Shown here: one piece after another, positions 42,575 through 51,063 of the stretch
Numbering within the stretch: position 1 is the first letter of the stretch
How the letters are laid out: every line of letters begins with the position of its first letter
Assembly (NCBI GenBank): GCA_021811105.1
Contig: JAJZPM010000002.1
Span: forward strand, 186,001 to 250,000
DNA from: Nitrospirota bacterium
GTDB taxonomy: Bacteria > Nitrospirota > Thermodesulfovibrionia > Thermodesulfovibrionales > UBA6898
Direction of reading: 5' to 3'
DNA length: 64,000 nucleotides
Program-made: the position numbers and the translations under genes
The notes under the pieces: generated by a model
Database searches by the model: none
Seen by the model: only the letters and a program-made list of their open reading frames with translations
What the model was told of the DNA's origin: nothing

Positions 42575-42949
42575 TCATTCACGATCAGCAGCAGCGCTGT
42601 TTTCTTTAAGGCGGAGAAACAGAAAGACCGGGGAGTTCGCAATGCGTCTCCTCTCGTTCCCGAATTTCCTTCTCCTGCTGTCATAGGCAAGTTCCAATAC
42701 TTCGTAGTCTTCATCCGGCGAAAGACTCCATACCCGTTCCCAGTCGTCACCGCACAAAAGCCCAAGGGCATCCACATAGGCATCTCCGAGGGAGTGACCG
42801 TCACGGTCATACACGAAAACGGCGCCGCATTCGCATCGGCCACCCTCAAAGCTGCTGCCGAAACGGGCTTTTATCTCACCGGGAGCCTCCAGAGGTCGCC
42901 TGCAGAAAGGGCAGTTCAAAAGATTGTCGTCTATTGTGCGGCTGATCAT
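42575..42949 (-). CDS. Zinc-ribbon-like protein of unknown function in the dsr locus
   Basis: A 124-aa protein with a putative zinc ribbon: CPFC near residue 13 and CECG near 40. The rest is acidic and helical, with GDDWERVWSLSPDEDYEVLELAYD and RRRKFGNERRR. No signal peptide. I do not recognise a characterised family. It is translated directly after the HEAT-repeat gene (adjacent stop and start) between dsrN and dsrC, so an accessory role in sulfite reductase maturation or regulation is possible. Confidence 0.65.
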   Translation of the reverse strand: MISRTIDDNLLNCPFCRRPLEAPGEIKARFGSSFEGGRCECGAVFVYDRDGHSLGDAYVDALGLLCGDDWERVWSLSPDEDYEVLELAYDSRRRKFGNERRRIANSPVFLFLRLKENSAAADRE

Positions 42950-43600
42950 CTATTTCCCTTCGGCACGCAGTATTATAACAGTTTCTTCGGCAATTTTGGC
43001 CAGACTGACCGTCCTGAAATCTCGGTCTTCATATATCTTCACCTCACTTTTGTCTCCCACAAGAGCTTCCCCATAAGACAGAAGCCTTGTGAGCCTAAGT
43101 CTGCGCACGATAAGAAGGGCATAAAACCGGGTAACGACATCATCGTGCCTCAAATAGTCCCCGACAATCGGCGAAACGGATTCCACAAGGTCCGGCCTTA
43201 TCTCACTTATCCTCGCGATCGCCCTCAGCACACCTCTCCTCAGGATCTCTTCATCGTGGAAAGAAACGATGATCGGCGCGATGTCGCAGAACTCGTCCGG
43301 ACTGTTCCTCACTATCTCTCCGAGCATCTCAGGGGCGCTCCAGGGATTGTTCCCCGACTCCTCGCGCATCATCCAGAGGATCCTCTGCACAAGTCCTCTT
43401 ACCCCGGCAGGATCGGCCTTTGCCCTTTCCCCGGCAATCAGCCCTATTGCCTCTATTGCCCGCCAGTTTACGACATCTTCCTTGTCATAGGTAAGGGAAA
43501 TGAGGATTCTGAAGATGCCCCGGGTCCCCTTGGCGATATCAAGCAGCCTCGCGAAATCATTCTCCTTCAAACATTCGATTACCTCATTTCTTGTCGCCAA
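42950..43600 (-). CDS. HEAT-like repeat protein, possibly DVU0298 family
   Basis: A 216-aa all-helical protein with HEAT-like repeats: NDFARLLDIAKGTRGIFRILISLTYD, then VNWRAIEAIGLIAGERA, NNPWSAPEMLGEIVRNSP, and ILRRGVLRAIARISEIRP. It resembles an uncharacterised family seen mostly in sulfate-reducing bacteria (DVU0298 type; this link is from memory). HEAT repeats usually mediate protein contacts. It overlaps the end of dsrN by 17 bases and abuts the zinc-ribbon gene, so the three genes form one unit. Confidence 0.65.
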   Translation of the reverse strand: MATRNEVIECLKENDFARLLDIAKGTRGIFRILISLTYDKEDVVNWRAIEAIGLIAGERAKADPAGVRGLVQRILWMMREESGNNPWSAPEMLGEIVRNSPDEFCDIAPIIVSFHDEEILRRGVLRAIARISEIRPDLVESVSPIVGDYLRHDDVVTRFYALLIVRRLRLTRLLSYGEALVGDKSEVKIYEDRDFRTVSLAKIAEETVIILRAEGK

Positions 43601-44999
43601 GCCTGCGCTTCCCCCTTTTGAATATTGCGGCCCTCTTCACAAGACCATCGGCCCATTCCGGCGTGCCATACGCATGGACATGCGTGTACGTGGCCAATAC
43701 ATTCTTATAACATACACCGTCCATCCCGTCTATAATCCCCTGCCCCCTCGACATCCGAAAGGCAAAGCGCATTCCCTCTTTATGCGCATAGTCGAGCACC
43801 CTGGAATAATGGAATTCATGCCCCTTCAGCACCGTCCCCCTCGCGTAAAAGGGGTTTGCGCGGTCCACTCTGACCACCGTATAGCCGTGGGCCTGAGGTT
43901 TCTTTTCAAGACTGAATATAATAGGAAATACGCCGACCATAGGATAGCTCTTTCTTCCGAGGAGCAATGACTTGCCCAGATACATCAGGCCGCCGCATTC
44001 CGCGTATACCGGGAGCCCTGCCTCGACCGCATCCAGGAGCGACCTGCGGAATGAAAGGTTTTTAGCAAGCGCAATCGAATTGGTCTCCGGGAAGCCCCCG
44101 CCGATATAGAGGGCGTCGACGTCCGGAAGCCTCTTCTCAGTCAGGGCGCTGACTTCTACCAATCGCGCCCCCTTCCTCTCAAGCTCCTCGAAATTTTCCG
44201 GATAATAGAACTGGAAGGCAGAATCTCTGATGACCCCTATGGCAGGGCTTCCGGAGGAAATATCCGGCACCGGGACGGACTGGCAGGCCGGCAGTCCCTT
44301 CCCCGGTGCACCCTCTGCGACCTTCCTCAGCCCTTCGAGATCAACGTACTTCCTGGCGGTCTCAGCAGCAAGAGAAATAGCCTTTCCCACGTCCGGATGC
44401 TCCTGAAACGGCGTGAGACCCATATGCCTTTCGGAGAGAAGGACATCACGGAGTTTGGGTATGGCGCCGAAGACAGGGACATCGCAGTAATTCCGGATGA
44501 CCTCTCTGATGATTTTTTCATGCCTCGATCCCGCAACCTGGTTCAGCACCACCCCTTTTATTGCGACCTTTCTGTCGAACTTCTGCATGCCCATCAACAT
44601 CGCTCCCACGGTCCTCGTCGCCTTCGTGCAGTCGACGATGAGGACTACCGGGGATTTAAGGGCCTTGGAGAGTTCGGCGGTACTGAAGGTGCCTGCGGCG
44701 TCCATTCCATCGTACAGGCCCCTGTTCCCTTCTATAACGGCAACGTCCGCATCCCCGAAATGTGCGACGAAGGAGAAGCGGATTTTCTCGTTTCCTGCCA
44801 GGAAGGGGTCCAGATTAAAGCAGAGGCGGCCCGCCGCCGCGGAGAGCCAGCCGGCGTCAATATAGTCAGGCCCTTTTTTGAAAGGCGCTACCGCCGATCC
44901 TTCTTCTCTCCATGCGGCGATCAGCCCGAGCGACAGCGTCGTCTTCCCGGATCCGCCCTTCAGACCGGCTATGATAATCCTTGGAAATGACGTTTTCAT
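43584..44999 (-). CDS. dsrN: Siroheme amidase DsrN (CbiA/CobB-like)
   Basis: A 471-aa cobyrinic acid a,c-diamide synthase homolog. The N-terminal P-loop GLKGGSGKTTLSLGL lies at about 12-26, PFKKGPDYIDAGW is the family loop, and the C-terminal class I glutamine amidotransferase domain has YAECGGLMYLG (catalytic Cys about 334) and GHEFHYSR (catalytic His). In dsr loci this enzyme amidates siroheme to siro(heme)amide for DsrAB. A true cobalamin role (cbiA) cannot be excluded, but no other cobalamin gene is near. It has its own leader after the dsrABD terminator. Confidence 0.87.
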   Translation of the reverse strand: MKTSFPRIIIAGLKGGSGKTTLSLGLIAAWREEGSAVAPFKKGPDYIDAGWLSAAAGRLCFNLDPFLAGNEKIRFSFVAHFGDADVAVIEGNRGLYDGMDAAGTFSTAELSKALKSPVVLIVDCTKATRTVGAMLMGMQKFDRKVAIKGVVLNQVAGSRHEKIIREVIRNYCDVPVFGAIPKLRDVLLSERHMGLTPFQEHPDVGKAISLAAETARKYVDLEGLRKVAEGAPGKGLPACQSVPVPDISSGSPAIGVIRDSAFQFYYPENFEELERKGARLVEVSALTEKRLPDVDALYIGGGFPETNSIALAKNLSFRRSLLDAVEAGLPVYAECGGLMYLGKSLLLGRKSYPMVGVFPIIFSLEKKPQAHGYTVVRVDRANPFYARGTVLKGHEFHYSRVLDYAHKEGMRFAFRMSRGQGIIDGMDGVCYKNVLATYTHVHAYGTPEWADGLVKRAAIFKRGKRRLGDKK

Positions 45000-45147
45000 A
45001 CTTTTACAATATCTCCACGGCGTAGAATTTTCACGCGACCGAAAAAAGAGGACACTTGGTATATTGCCCCAATAAGAGAAGGATTATCAATCAACGGCTC
45101 ACAGACGGGACCTCCTGTGCAGTGCGGGCTTCCGGGACAGCAGGAAA

Positions 45148-45170
45148 CAGAGGGGCCTTGGGCCCCTCTG
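45148..45170 (-). terminator. Terminator between dsrD and dsrN
   Basis: CAGAGGGGCC (45148-45157), 3-base loop, GGCCCCTCTG (45161-45170): a perfect 10-bp stem followed on the minus strand by TTT. It lies 24 bases after the dsrD stop and marks the end of the dsrABD transcript. Confidence 0.65.
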
Positions 45171-45193
45171 TTATGCAGGGGTGGAAATTATAA

Positions 45194-45442
45194 TTACTTT
45201 ATGAGACCCTTTTCTCTCAGGTATTCTTCACTCGGGATCTCGACTGAACTGGCGCCGCCGCCATAGGAATACATGAGCCTTCCCACGTCGATCATCGCCC
45301 TCATCGCCTTTTTGACATCGTCGGGCGGTACGTTCTGCTCTGCGGATACACCCTTGATGATATCTTTCTCTTTTAGTTTCTTCTTGCCCTTTGCCGCTTC
45401 GCAAAAGGCAAATATCTTGTCTTGAAGTTCCGCTGTTTCCAT
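45194..45442 (-). CDS. dsrD: DsrD regulatory/allosteric protein
   Basis: An 82-aa winged-helix protein characteristic of reductive dsr systems: LQDKIFAFCEAAKGKKKLKEKDI, then AEQNVPPDDVKKAMRAMIDVGRLMYSYGG. DsrD lacks DNA-binding evidence in studied organisms and has been reported to activate DsrAB. Its presence argues that this locus runs in the sulfite-reducing direction. It follows dsrB after a 87-base gap that contains a 9-bp hairpin, so its level may be set separately. Confidence 0.93.
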   Translation of the reverse strand: METAELQDKIFAFCEAAKGKKKLKEKDIIKGVSAEQNVPPDDVKKAMRAMIDVGRLMYSYGGGASSVEIPSEEYLREKGLIK

Positions 45443-45484
45443 ACACCTTACCCCCGTGTGTTATGTTTGTTATGTTTATACGTT

Positions 45485-45508
45485 GGCAGCCCGCCGAAAC
45501 GGGCTGCC
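45485..45508 (-). promoter_or_regulatory. Hairpin between dsrB and dsrD
   Basis: GGCAGCCCG (45485-45493), 6-base loop, CGGGCTGCC (45500-45508): perfect 9-bp stem, no U-run on the minus strand. Probably an intercistronic processing or attenuation element. Confidence 0.55.
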
Positions 45509-45529
45509 ATACTTTAGTATATTATACAA

Positions 45530-46600
45530 CTACCACTTGAAGGTCGAAGCGGTCCTCATCGTGTCTCTCATAAATGTGAAGTCGTCGATCGACTGGAATG
45601 TAAATTCGATGCCGGTAAGGGCGAAGAACCTCTCCCATCCGATCCTCTCGATCCACTCGCCCAGCCTCTCATGCTTTCTTGCGTGCGAGGCATACACTTC
45701 AACGATGTGCTTTACCGCGGCAACGACCTTGGGCCATCTCGGCGGCTCATTGGAGATGTAAGGGATAACGAGCTTGGAGAACTTCGGGTTTGACCTGAGG
45801 CTGTTGATCTTGCCGCCCACAACGATGGCGACTCCGTCACGCTCCGGGTTCTTTATGCTGATAGGCGGACATACGGTGAAGCAGTTGCCGCAATACATAC
45901 ATTTATCAGGATTGATCTTGACGCTCTTCTTGGCCGGATCGGGGCTTATCGCCCGGGTCGGGCACGAACCGATGACCGTCGGCAGTTCGCACATATTCTT
46001 GAATTTCTCATCGTCCACCACAGGCACCTTCGTATGGACCGCAACGATTGCGATATCGGAACAATGGACTGCGCCGCACATATTCACGCAGCAGGCCACC
46101 GCGAGGCGTAATTTGTTCGGAAGTCTCTTGGACTCGAAATACTCGAACAGTTCATCCATCATCGACTTCACGATACCGGACGCGTCGGTCGCGGCACTGT
46201 GGCAGTGGACCCAGCCCTGGGTATGGACGACATTCGTGATGCCGTAGCCTATACCGCCCATCTTGAAGCCGCGGGCTGCAAGGTCCTTCTTTATCGGCTC
46301 GAGGTTCTTTTCGTCCGAAACGAGAAACTCCACGTTGTTTCTTGTTGTAAAGCGGAGATGACCTCCGCAGAATTTCTCTGCCACGTCGCAGATCTCACGG
46401 ATCGTGGCCGTTGATAAAATCCTCGGGGAAGCGACCCTGACCGTCCATAATTTGTCGCCGCTTTCTGCCACATGGACCATGGTGCCGGGCGTAAGCACCT
46501 CATGATATTTCCATTTCCCGTAATTCTTGTCTATTACAGGCGGCATAAACTGCCTATAATGAGGTGGCCCTATGTCTGTTCTTCTCTGTGGTAATGCCAT
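45530..46600 (-). CDS. dsrB: Dissimilatory sulfite reductase beta subunit
   Basis: A 356-aa subunit forming the alpha2beta2 sulfite reductase core with DsrA. Siroheme/[4Fe-4S] ligands appear as ACCVNMCGAVHCSD (about 162-175) and later Cys. The inserted ferredoxin domain is CMYCGNCFTVCPP, preceded by CPTRAISPDPAKKSVKINPDKC pieces. HLRFTTRNNVEFLV is the substrate-channel strand. It follows dsrA by 34 bases and has the strong ribosome-binding site AAGGAGG. Siroheme in DsrB is the catalytic one in characterised enzymes. Confidence 0.97.
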   Translation of the reverse strand: MALPQRRTDIGPPHYRQFMPPVIDKNYGKWKYHEVLTPGTMVHVAESGDKLWTVRVASPRILSTATIREICDVAEKFCGGHLRFTTRNNVEFLVSDEKNLEPIKKDLAARGFKMGGIGYGITNVVHTQGWVHCHSAATDASGIVKSMMDELFEYFESKRLPNKLRLAVACCVNMCGAVHCSDIAIVAVHTKVPVVDDEKFKNMCELPTVIGSCPTRAISPDPAKKSVKINPDKCMYCGNCFTVCPPISIKNPERDGVAIVVGGKINSLRSNPKFSKLVIPYISNEPPRWPKVVAAVKHIVEVYASHARKHERLGEWIERIGWERFFALTGIEFTFQSIDDFTFMRDTMRTASTFKW

Positions 46601-46634
46601 TTTATATCCTCCTTATAAAATAATATATAGAATG

Positions 46635-47864
46635 TTAGAACCTGTATTTGCCCGTCTTCTTTTCTTCGGCTTCCTTCGCCTTGTAGGCGGCGATATCGGC
46701 CTCGGTGTAGAACATGAACGGATCTTTCCTCGGCTCCTTGATCTGTTGCGGCAGAGGCGGCACGCCTATCGCCTCGAGGAATGACCTCATCCCCTTCACT
46801 TCGATAACCTCGCCGATCCTCTCTCTCGGCTTCCCGTTATCATCCCACCAGTCCCATATCTTGCGGAGCAGTTCTTTCAGCTCTGTGTAAGGCGGCTCGA
46901 GTTTGATGAACGGAATGATGACCCAGGAGAGAAGAGAACCGACGACAATAGGGGCCTTGCTTCCCATACAGATTGTCGCTCCCCTTTCGCCGCTCGGCTT
47001 CAACGCCTTTGTCATCTTTGATATGCAGTGCATGCACCTGCTGCATTCAGCATTATCTATCTTGAGTTCCTTTCCGTCGTAGCTCATGCACTGTGTAGGA
47101 CACATGCTTACGATTTCGGACATTACGTTCATGCCCTTCTTGGCATAATTCTGGACTTCTTTCTGGTCGATCAATATGTCGCCCTTCCAGGTCCCGATTA
47201 TGGAGAAGTCCGAACGTGCGATTGAGGCAACGCAGTCACAGGCGCAGCCCGCTGCCTTTATCTTGAACTTGTAAGAAAACATCGGCCTGTGGAGCTCATC
47301 CTGGAATTCCTGCGTTAAATTATAGACCAGGTCGAGGGTATCATAATTTGACCATTCGCAGCGGCCCGGCCCAACGCAGCAGCTCGGCGTCCTGAGGTCG
47401 GACCCTGAACCACCGAGGTCCCATCCGCGGGAGGAATACTCTGCGAATATCGTCTCAAGGGCATCGGTCTTCGTTCCGAGAAGCACGATATCACCCGTGG
47501 AACCGTGCATATTCGTCAGGCCGCTTCCGTATTTGTCCCAGATGTCACATATTTCCCTCAGTGCCTTGCTGGTATAAAAGAAACCGCTCGGCTGGTTCAA
47601 TCTGACCGTGTGGAAATGCGCAACACCAGGAAATTCTTCCCCGAGTTCCGAATACCTTCCGATAATTCCACCACCATAGCCGAGGACACCGACAATTCCA
47701 CCGTGCTTCCAGTAACCCATCTTCGTGGTGTAGCACTTCTCGAGATGTCCGACTGCATCGTTTGCCATCTCATTGTTCTTGCCGGCCTTCTTCATCTCGG
47801 TGACGAAGCTAGGCCATGGACCTTTTTCCAACTGATCGATCAACGGCGTATTATACTTCTTCAT
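46635..47864 (-). CDS. dsrA: Dissimilatory sulfite reductase alpha subunit
   Basis: A 409-aa subunit. [32 protein letters not shown] and [16 protein letters not shown] are the canonical DsrA blocks used in phylogeny. [16 protein letters not shown] contains the second pair of cluster ligands, and a ferredoxin domain follows ([13 protein letters not shown]). The C-terminal tail is Lys/Glu-rich. It is the first gene of the dsrABD operon, with AAGGAGG seven bases before the ATG and a 267-base divergent region shared with bamA. Confidence 0.97.
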   Translation of the reverse strand: MKKYNTPLIDQLEKGPWPSFVTEMKKAGKNNEMANDAVGHLEKCYTTKMGYWKHGGIVGVLGYGGGIIGRYSELGEEFPGVAHFHTVRLNQPSGFFYTSKALREICDIWDKYGSGLTNMHGSTGDIVLLGTKTDALETIFAEYSSRGWDLGGSGSDLRTPSCCVGPGRCEWSNYDTLDLVYNLTQEFQDELHRPMFSYKFKIKAAGCACDCVASIARSDFSIIGTWKGDILIDQKEVQNYAKKGMNVMSEIVSMCPTQCMSYDGKELKIDNAECSRCMHCISKMTKALKPSGERGATICMGSKAPIVVGSLLSWVIIPFIKLEPPYTELKELLRKIWDWWDDNGKPRERIGEVIEVKGMRSFLEAIGVPPLPQQIKEPRKDPFMFYTEADIAAYKAKEAEEKKTGKYRF

Positions 47865-48029
47865 CTAAATCCTCCTTCTATGGTAATTTTTTTTCGAAGC
47901 CCAAAAAAATAAATTAGCAGGCGCTAAAAAGCTTAAAACACCTCATATCTAATGGTCAAATAAAATAAATTAATCTGTTAATCATAATTATTTATTCATC
48001 TGCTACCGAAAAGATTAAATGCGGCCTCA

Positions 48030-48053
48030 AAAAATGGCCTGCCGGCCATTTTT
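48030..48053. terminator. Bidirectional hairpin between dsrA and bamA
   Basis: AAAAATGGCC (48030-48039), TGCC loop, GGCCATTTTT (48044-48053): perfect 10-bp stem with T-tracts on both strands. It sits in a divergent intergenic region, so it may insulate the two promoters or stop antisense transcription. Confidence 0.5.
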
Positions 48054-48079
48054 CTTGTTTACTTTTCCCCCTCGCCAAG

Positions 48080-48088
48080 TGCTATACT
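48080..48088 (+). promoter_or_regulatory. Extended -10 promoter of bamA
   Basis: TGCTATACT: extended TG followed by TATACT (48083-48088). Transcription would start near 48095, about 37 bases before ATG 48132. No strong -35. Confidence 0.5.
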
Positions 48089-48131
48089 TATCGAGTTTTT
48101 ATACTAAATGAATATAGGGCAGGGGGAAGGT

Positions 48132-50369
48132 ATGCGCAGGTTGGCACTAGGTCTTTTTTTTCTGTTGATCACGACAGGTGTCGTGCTTGCACAGGAACTG
48201 CCGCTCGTCAGCAAGATCGAGATTCAGGGCCTGAAACGCATCGAAGAAGGGGCGATTAAGGCGAAAATTTCGCAGAAAATCGGGGAACCCGTCTCTGAAG
48301 ACAAGATAAACGAAGATATCAAAGCGATCTTCAAGATGGGCTACTTTGATGACGTCAAGGTAGAGATTGAACCCTTCGAAGGAGGGGTCAATCTTATCTA
48401 TAACGTAAAGGAAAAACCGACGATCGTCAAAATTGACTTTCAGGGAAACAAAGAAATCGAAGACTCCAAGCTGAAAGAGAAGATCACCATAACTCCAGGC
48501 TCTATCGCCGACAGTGTGCTGATTCAGGATAATGCGCTCAAGCTCAAAAACTACTACGAAGAGGAAGGATACTGGCTTGCCAATGTGGTCCCCGTAATAA
48601 AAAAGTATTCCGCAAATGACGTAAGCCTGACCTACCAGATCGACGAAGGACCGAAGATAAAAATCAAAAAGATCATTATCGAGGGAAACCGCCGCATCTC
48701 TTCCTCCAAGATAAAGAAGGTGATGGAGACGAAGGAGTGGTGGATCTTCTCATTCCTGTCGTCGTCGGGCTATTTCAAGAAGGCGCAGATGAACACGGAT
48801 GTCGAAAAGATAAAAAATCTTTACTTTGACAACGGCTATATCAAGGCGGCGGTCGCCGAACCGGAGATCTCTGTAGACAGGGCAAAGAAGTCCATGACCA
48901 TCACCATAAGGATATCGGAGGGAGATCAGTACAGGGTTTCCTCAATCGACTTCACCGGCAACAAGACGTATGATAATGCGACAATCCAGAAGCTGATCAC
49001 GATAAAGCCGGGGAGCGTCTTCGATAAGAGCAAACTCGAAAAAGACATTCAGGCGATCTCGAGCCTCTATTCCGACAACGGATACGCGCTTGTCTCGGTG
49101 GCCCCCGACCTTGTTCCCGATGAAAAAAACCGGACCGTCCGCATCACCCTGAATATCAGCGAGGGCGACAAATACCGGATCGGCAGGATCGAAGTCTCCG
49201 GCAACACCAAGACACGGGACAAGGTGATCAGGAGGGAGATCAGGTTCGATGAGGGCGACATTTTCAGCAGTTCAAAGCTGAAAAGAACTTATGAACGCCT
49301 GAACAATCTCAATTATTTCGAGACTATCGATATCATCCCCAAACCGAAATACGAAGAAAAGGTGGTAGACCTCGACGTAAGAGTCAAGGAACGGCCTACC
49401 GGCTTTCTCAGTATCGGCGGCGGCTACAGTTCGGTCGATAAATTTATCGCCACCGTGGACCTTACCCAGGGCAATCTCTTCGGAAAGGGACAGTATCTGA
49501 AACTGAAGGGCGAACTCGGGGGAACGAGTTCGCTTTATGAAGTCTCCTTCCGGGACCCGTGGTTTCTCGACAAACCGATCGCCCTGTCGACCGGCATTTA
49601 CAAAACGACGCGGGAATACATAGAATACAACAAAAAAGCATTCGGCTTTTTTGTCGGATTGGGAAAGGATCTCTCGGAATACTGGAGGGGGGACGTATCG
49701 TATAATTTCGAACGGGCCACCATCTCGGATATCCGCGTCGGGGCTTCTCCGATAATATTCGACCAGGAGGGGACGAAGTCCACAAGCAGTATAACCCCCA
49801 CGATCACGAGAGATACCCGGGACAATTACCTGGACCCTTCGCGGGGATCGAGAAATTCGCTGTCCGCAACGTTTGCAGGACTCGGAGGAGACAACGCCTT
49901 CGTCAAGGGGTCGGTTGATTCCGGCTGGTATTTTCCTCTCGGACCGACCACCTTCATGGTGAGGGGCCGTTTCGGATATGCCAAAGGGCTCTTTGACAAA
50001 ACTCTGCCGCTCTACGAGCGGTTTTATGTGGGCGGAATATATACGGTACGCGGGTTGGGATTCGGCGATGCCGGTCCGAAAGACCCTGCCACCGGCGATC
50101 CGATCGGCGGGACCACGCAGCTGATATTCAATACAGAGTATATTTTCCCTATCCTCACCGAGATGAGATTGAAGGGAGTTGTCTTTTTTGACGCGGGGAA
50201 TTCCTATGAGGATTTCAACAACTTCGGATACTTGAGATATACAACAGGCACGGGCCTGCGCTGGATCTCTCCGATCGGACCTATCAGGATAGAGTGGGGT
50301 TACAATCTAGCAAAAAAACCGGGTGAGAGTTCGAGCAAATTCGAATTTGCATTCGGCAGTTTTTTCTAA
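48132..50369 (+). CDS. bamA: Outer membrane protein assembly factor BamA
   Basis: A 745-aa Omp85 protein inserting beta-barrel proteins in the outer membrane. After the signal peptide (LALGLFFLLITTGVVLAQ) come five POTRA-type repeats (to about 425), recognisable by recurring G-N-(K/R) turns such as IDFQGNKEIEDSKL and IDFTGNKTYDNATI. The C-terminal barrel follows: SIGGGYSSVDKFIATV, RDPWFLDKPIAL, FYVGGIYTVRGLGFGD (the L6 VRG motif) and a terminal Phe. ATG 48132, with AGGGGGAAGG before it, is favoured over in-frame ATG 48108. It heads the envelope operon. Confidence 0.95.
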   Translation: MRRLALGLFFLLITTGVVLAQELPLVSKIEIQGLKRIEEGAIKAKISQKIGEPVSEDKINEDIKAIFKMGYFDDVKVEIEPFEGGVNLIYNVKEKPTIVKIDFQGNKEIEDSKLKEKITITPGSIADSVLIQDNALKLKNYYEEEGYWLANVVPVIKKYSANDVSLTYQIDEGPKIKIKKIIIEGNRRISSSKIKKVMETKEWWIFSFLSSSGYFKKAQMNTDVEKIKNLYFDNGYIKAAVAEPEISVDRAKKSMTITIRISEGDQYRVSSIDFTGNKTYDNATIQKLITIKPGSVFDKSKLEKDIQAISSLYSDNGYALVSVAPDLVPDEKNRTVRITLNISEGDKYRIGRIEVSGNTKTRDKVIRREIRFDEGDIFSSSKLKRTYERLNNLNYFETIDIIPKPKYEEKVVDLDVRVKERPTGFLSIGGGYSSVDKFIATVDLTQGNLFGKGQYLKLKGELGGTSSLYEVSFRDPWFLDKPIALSTGIYKTTREYIEYNKKAFGFFVGLGKDLSEYWRGDVSYNFERATISDIRVGASPIIFDQEGTKSTSSITPTITRDTRDNYLDPSRGSRNSLSATFAGLGGDNAFVKGSVDSGWYFPLGPTTFMVRGRFGYAKGLFDKTLPLYERFYVGGIYTVRGLGFGDAGPKDPATGDPIGGTTQLIFNTEYIFPILTEMRLKGVVFFDAGNSYEDFNNFGYLRYTTGTGLRWISPIGPIRIEWGYNLAKKPGESSSKFEFAFGSFF

Positions 50370-50389
50370 AAATGAGAAGGAGAAGAGTG

Positions 50390-50917
50390 ATGAAAAAGAC
50401 GTTGTTATTGGTAGTGATTTTTGTCCTGGTCGCAGGACAGGTGGCTTTCGCGGAGAACATCAAGGTCGGCATCGTCGATCTGATGAAGGCCCTGAACGAG
50501 TCGGATACCGGGAAGAAAGCGAAAGGAGAACTCGAGACGATGATCAAGGCGAAGCAGTCCGTCCTTGATCAAAAAGGCAAGGAGATCGAGAAGTTAAAGG
50601 CAGACATCGAAAAACAGTCCTCGATCCTCTCGGCAGAGGCGAAAAAGGCGAAGGAAGACGACCTCGAGAAATCGCTCAGGGAGTACCAGAGGCTGGTCAC
50701 CGATTCCCAAAATGAAGTGAAGAAGAAAGAAGGGGAACTGACAGGAGGCATCCTGAAGGAAATCCGGGCGATTGTCGACAAAATGGGAGAAGACGGCGGA
50801 TACACGATCATCCTCGAGAATGTCGACGGCGTGGTTCTTTTTTCGAAGAAGGACATCGACCTGACCAGTGTGGTCATAAAAAAATATAATGAATCGAAGG
50901 CGAAGAACAAGAAGTAA
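50390..50917 (+). CDS. skp: Periplasmic chaperone Skp/OmpH
   Basis: A 175-aa OmpH-family protein with a signal peptide (KKTLLLVVIFVLVAGQVAFA) and a mature chain rich in Lys/Glu coiled coil (about 50-130) that forms the tentacles of the Skp trimer. KVGIVDLMKALNESDTGKKAKGEL is the family-typical start of the mature part. It carries unfolded outer membrane proteins to the BamA machine. ATG 50390 is preferred because AGAAGGAGAAGAG precedes it. The bamA-skp-lpxD-fabZ-lpxA order is widely conserved. Confidence 0.9.
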   Translation: MKKTLLLVVIFVLVAGQVAFAENIKVGIVDLMKALNESDTGKKAKGELETMIKAKQSVLDQKGKEIEKLKADIEKQSSILSAEAKKAKEDDLEKSLREYQRLVTDSQNEVKKKEGELTGGILKEIRAIVDKMGEDGGYTIILENVDGVVLFSKKDIDLTSVVIKKYNESKAKNKK

Positions 50918-50945
50918 CGCCGCGGCGCATAAGAAAGATTATCGG

Positions 50946-50979
50946 GCCTCCTGCTCTGACCGAGAAGGAGGCTTTCTTT
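50946..50979 (+). terminator. Terminator or attenuator between skp and lpxD
   Basis: GCCTCCT (50946-50952), 13-base loop, AGGAGGC (50966-50972), then TTTCTTT. A 7-bp stem with a U-rich tail, 29 bases after skp. It may lower expression of the downstream lipid A genes. Confidence 0.5.
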
Positions 50980-51063
50980 ACCGTGGGAGAGTGCGCTGAA
51001 GGCCGGACGACTTCTGTTTACGGAGGCTATACAAGGCATAACTACCATGCAAGAGACTGTTGA

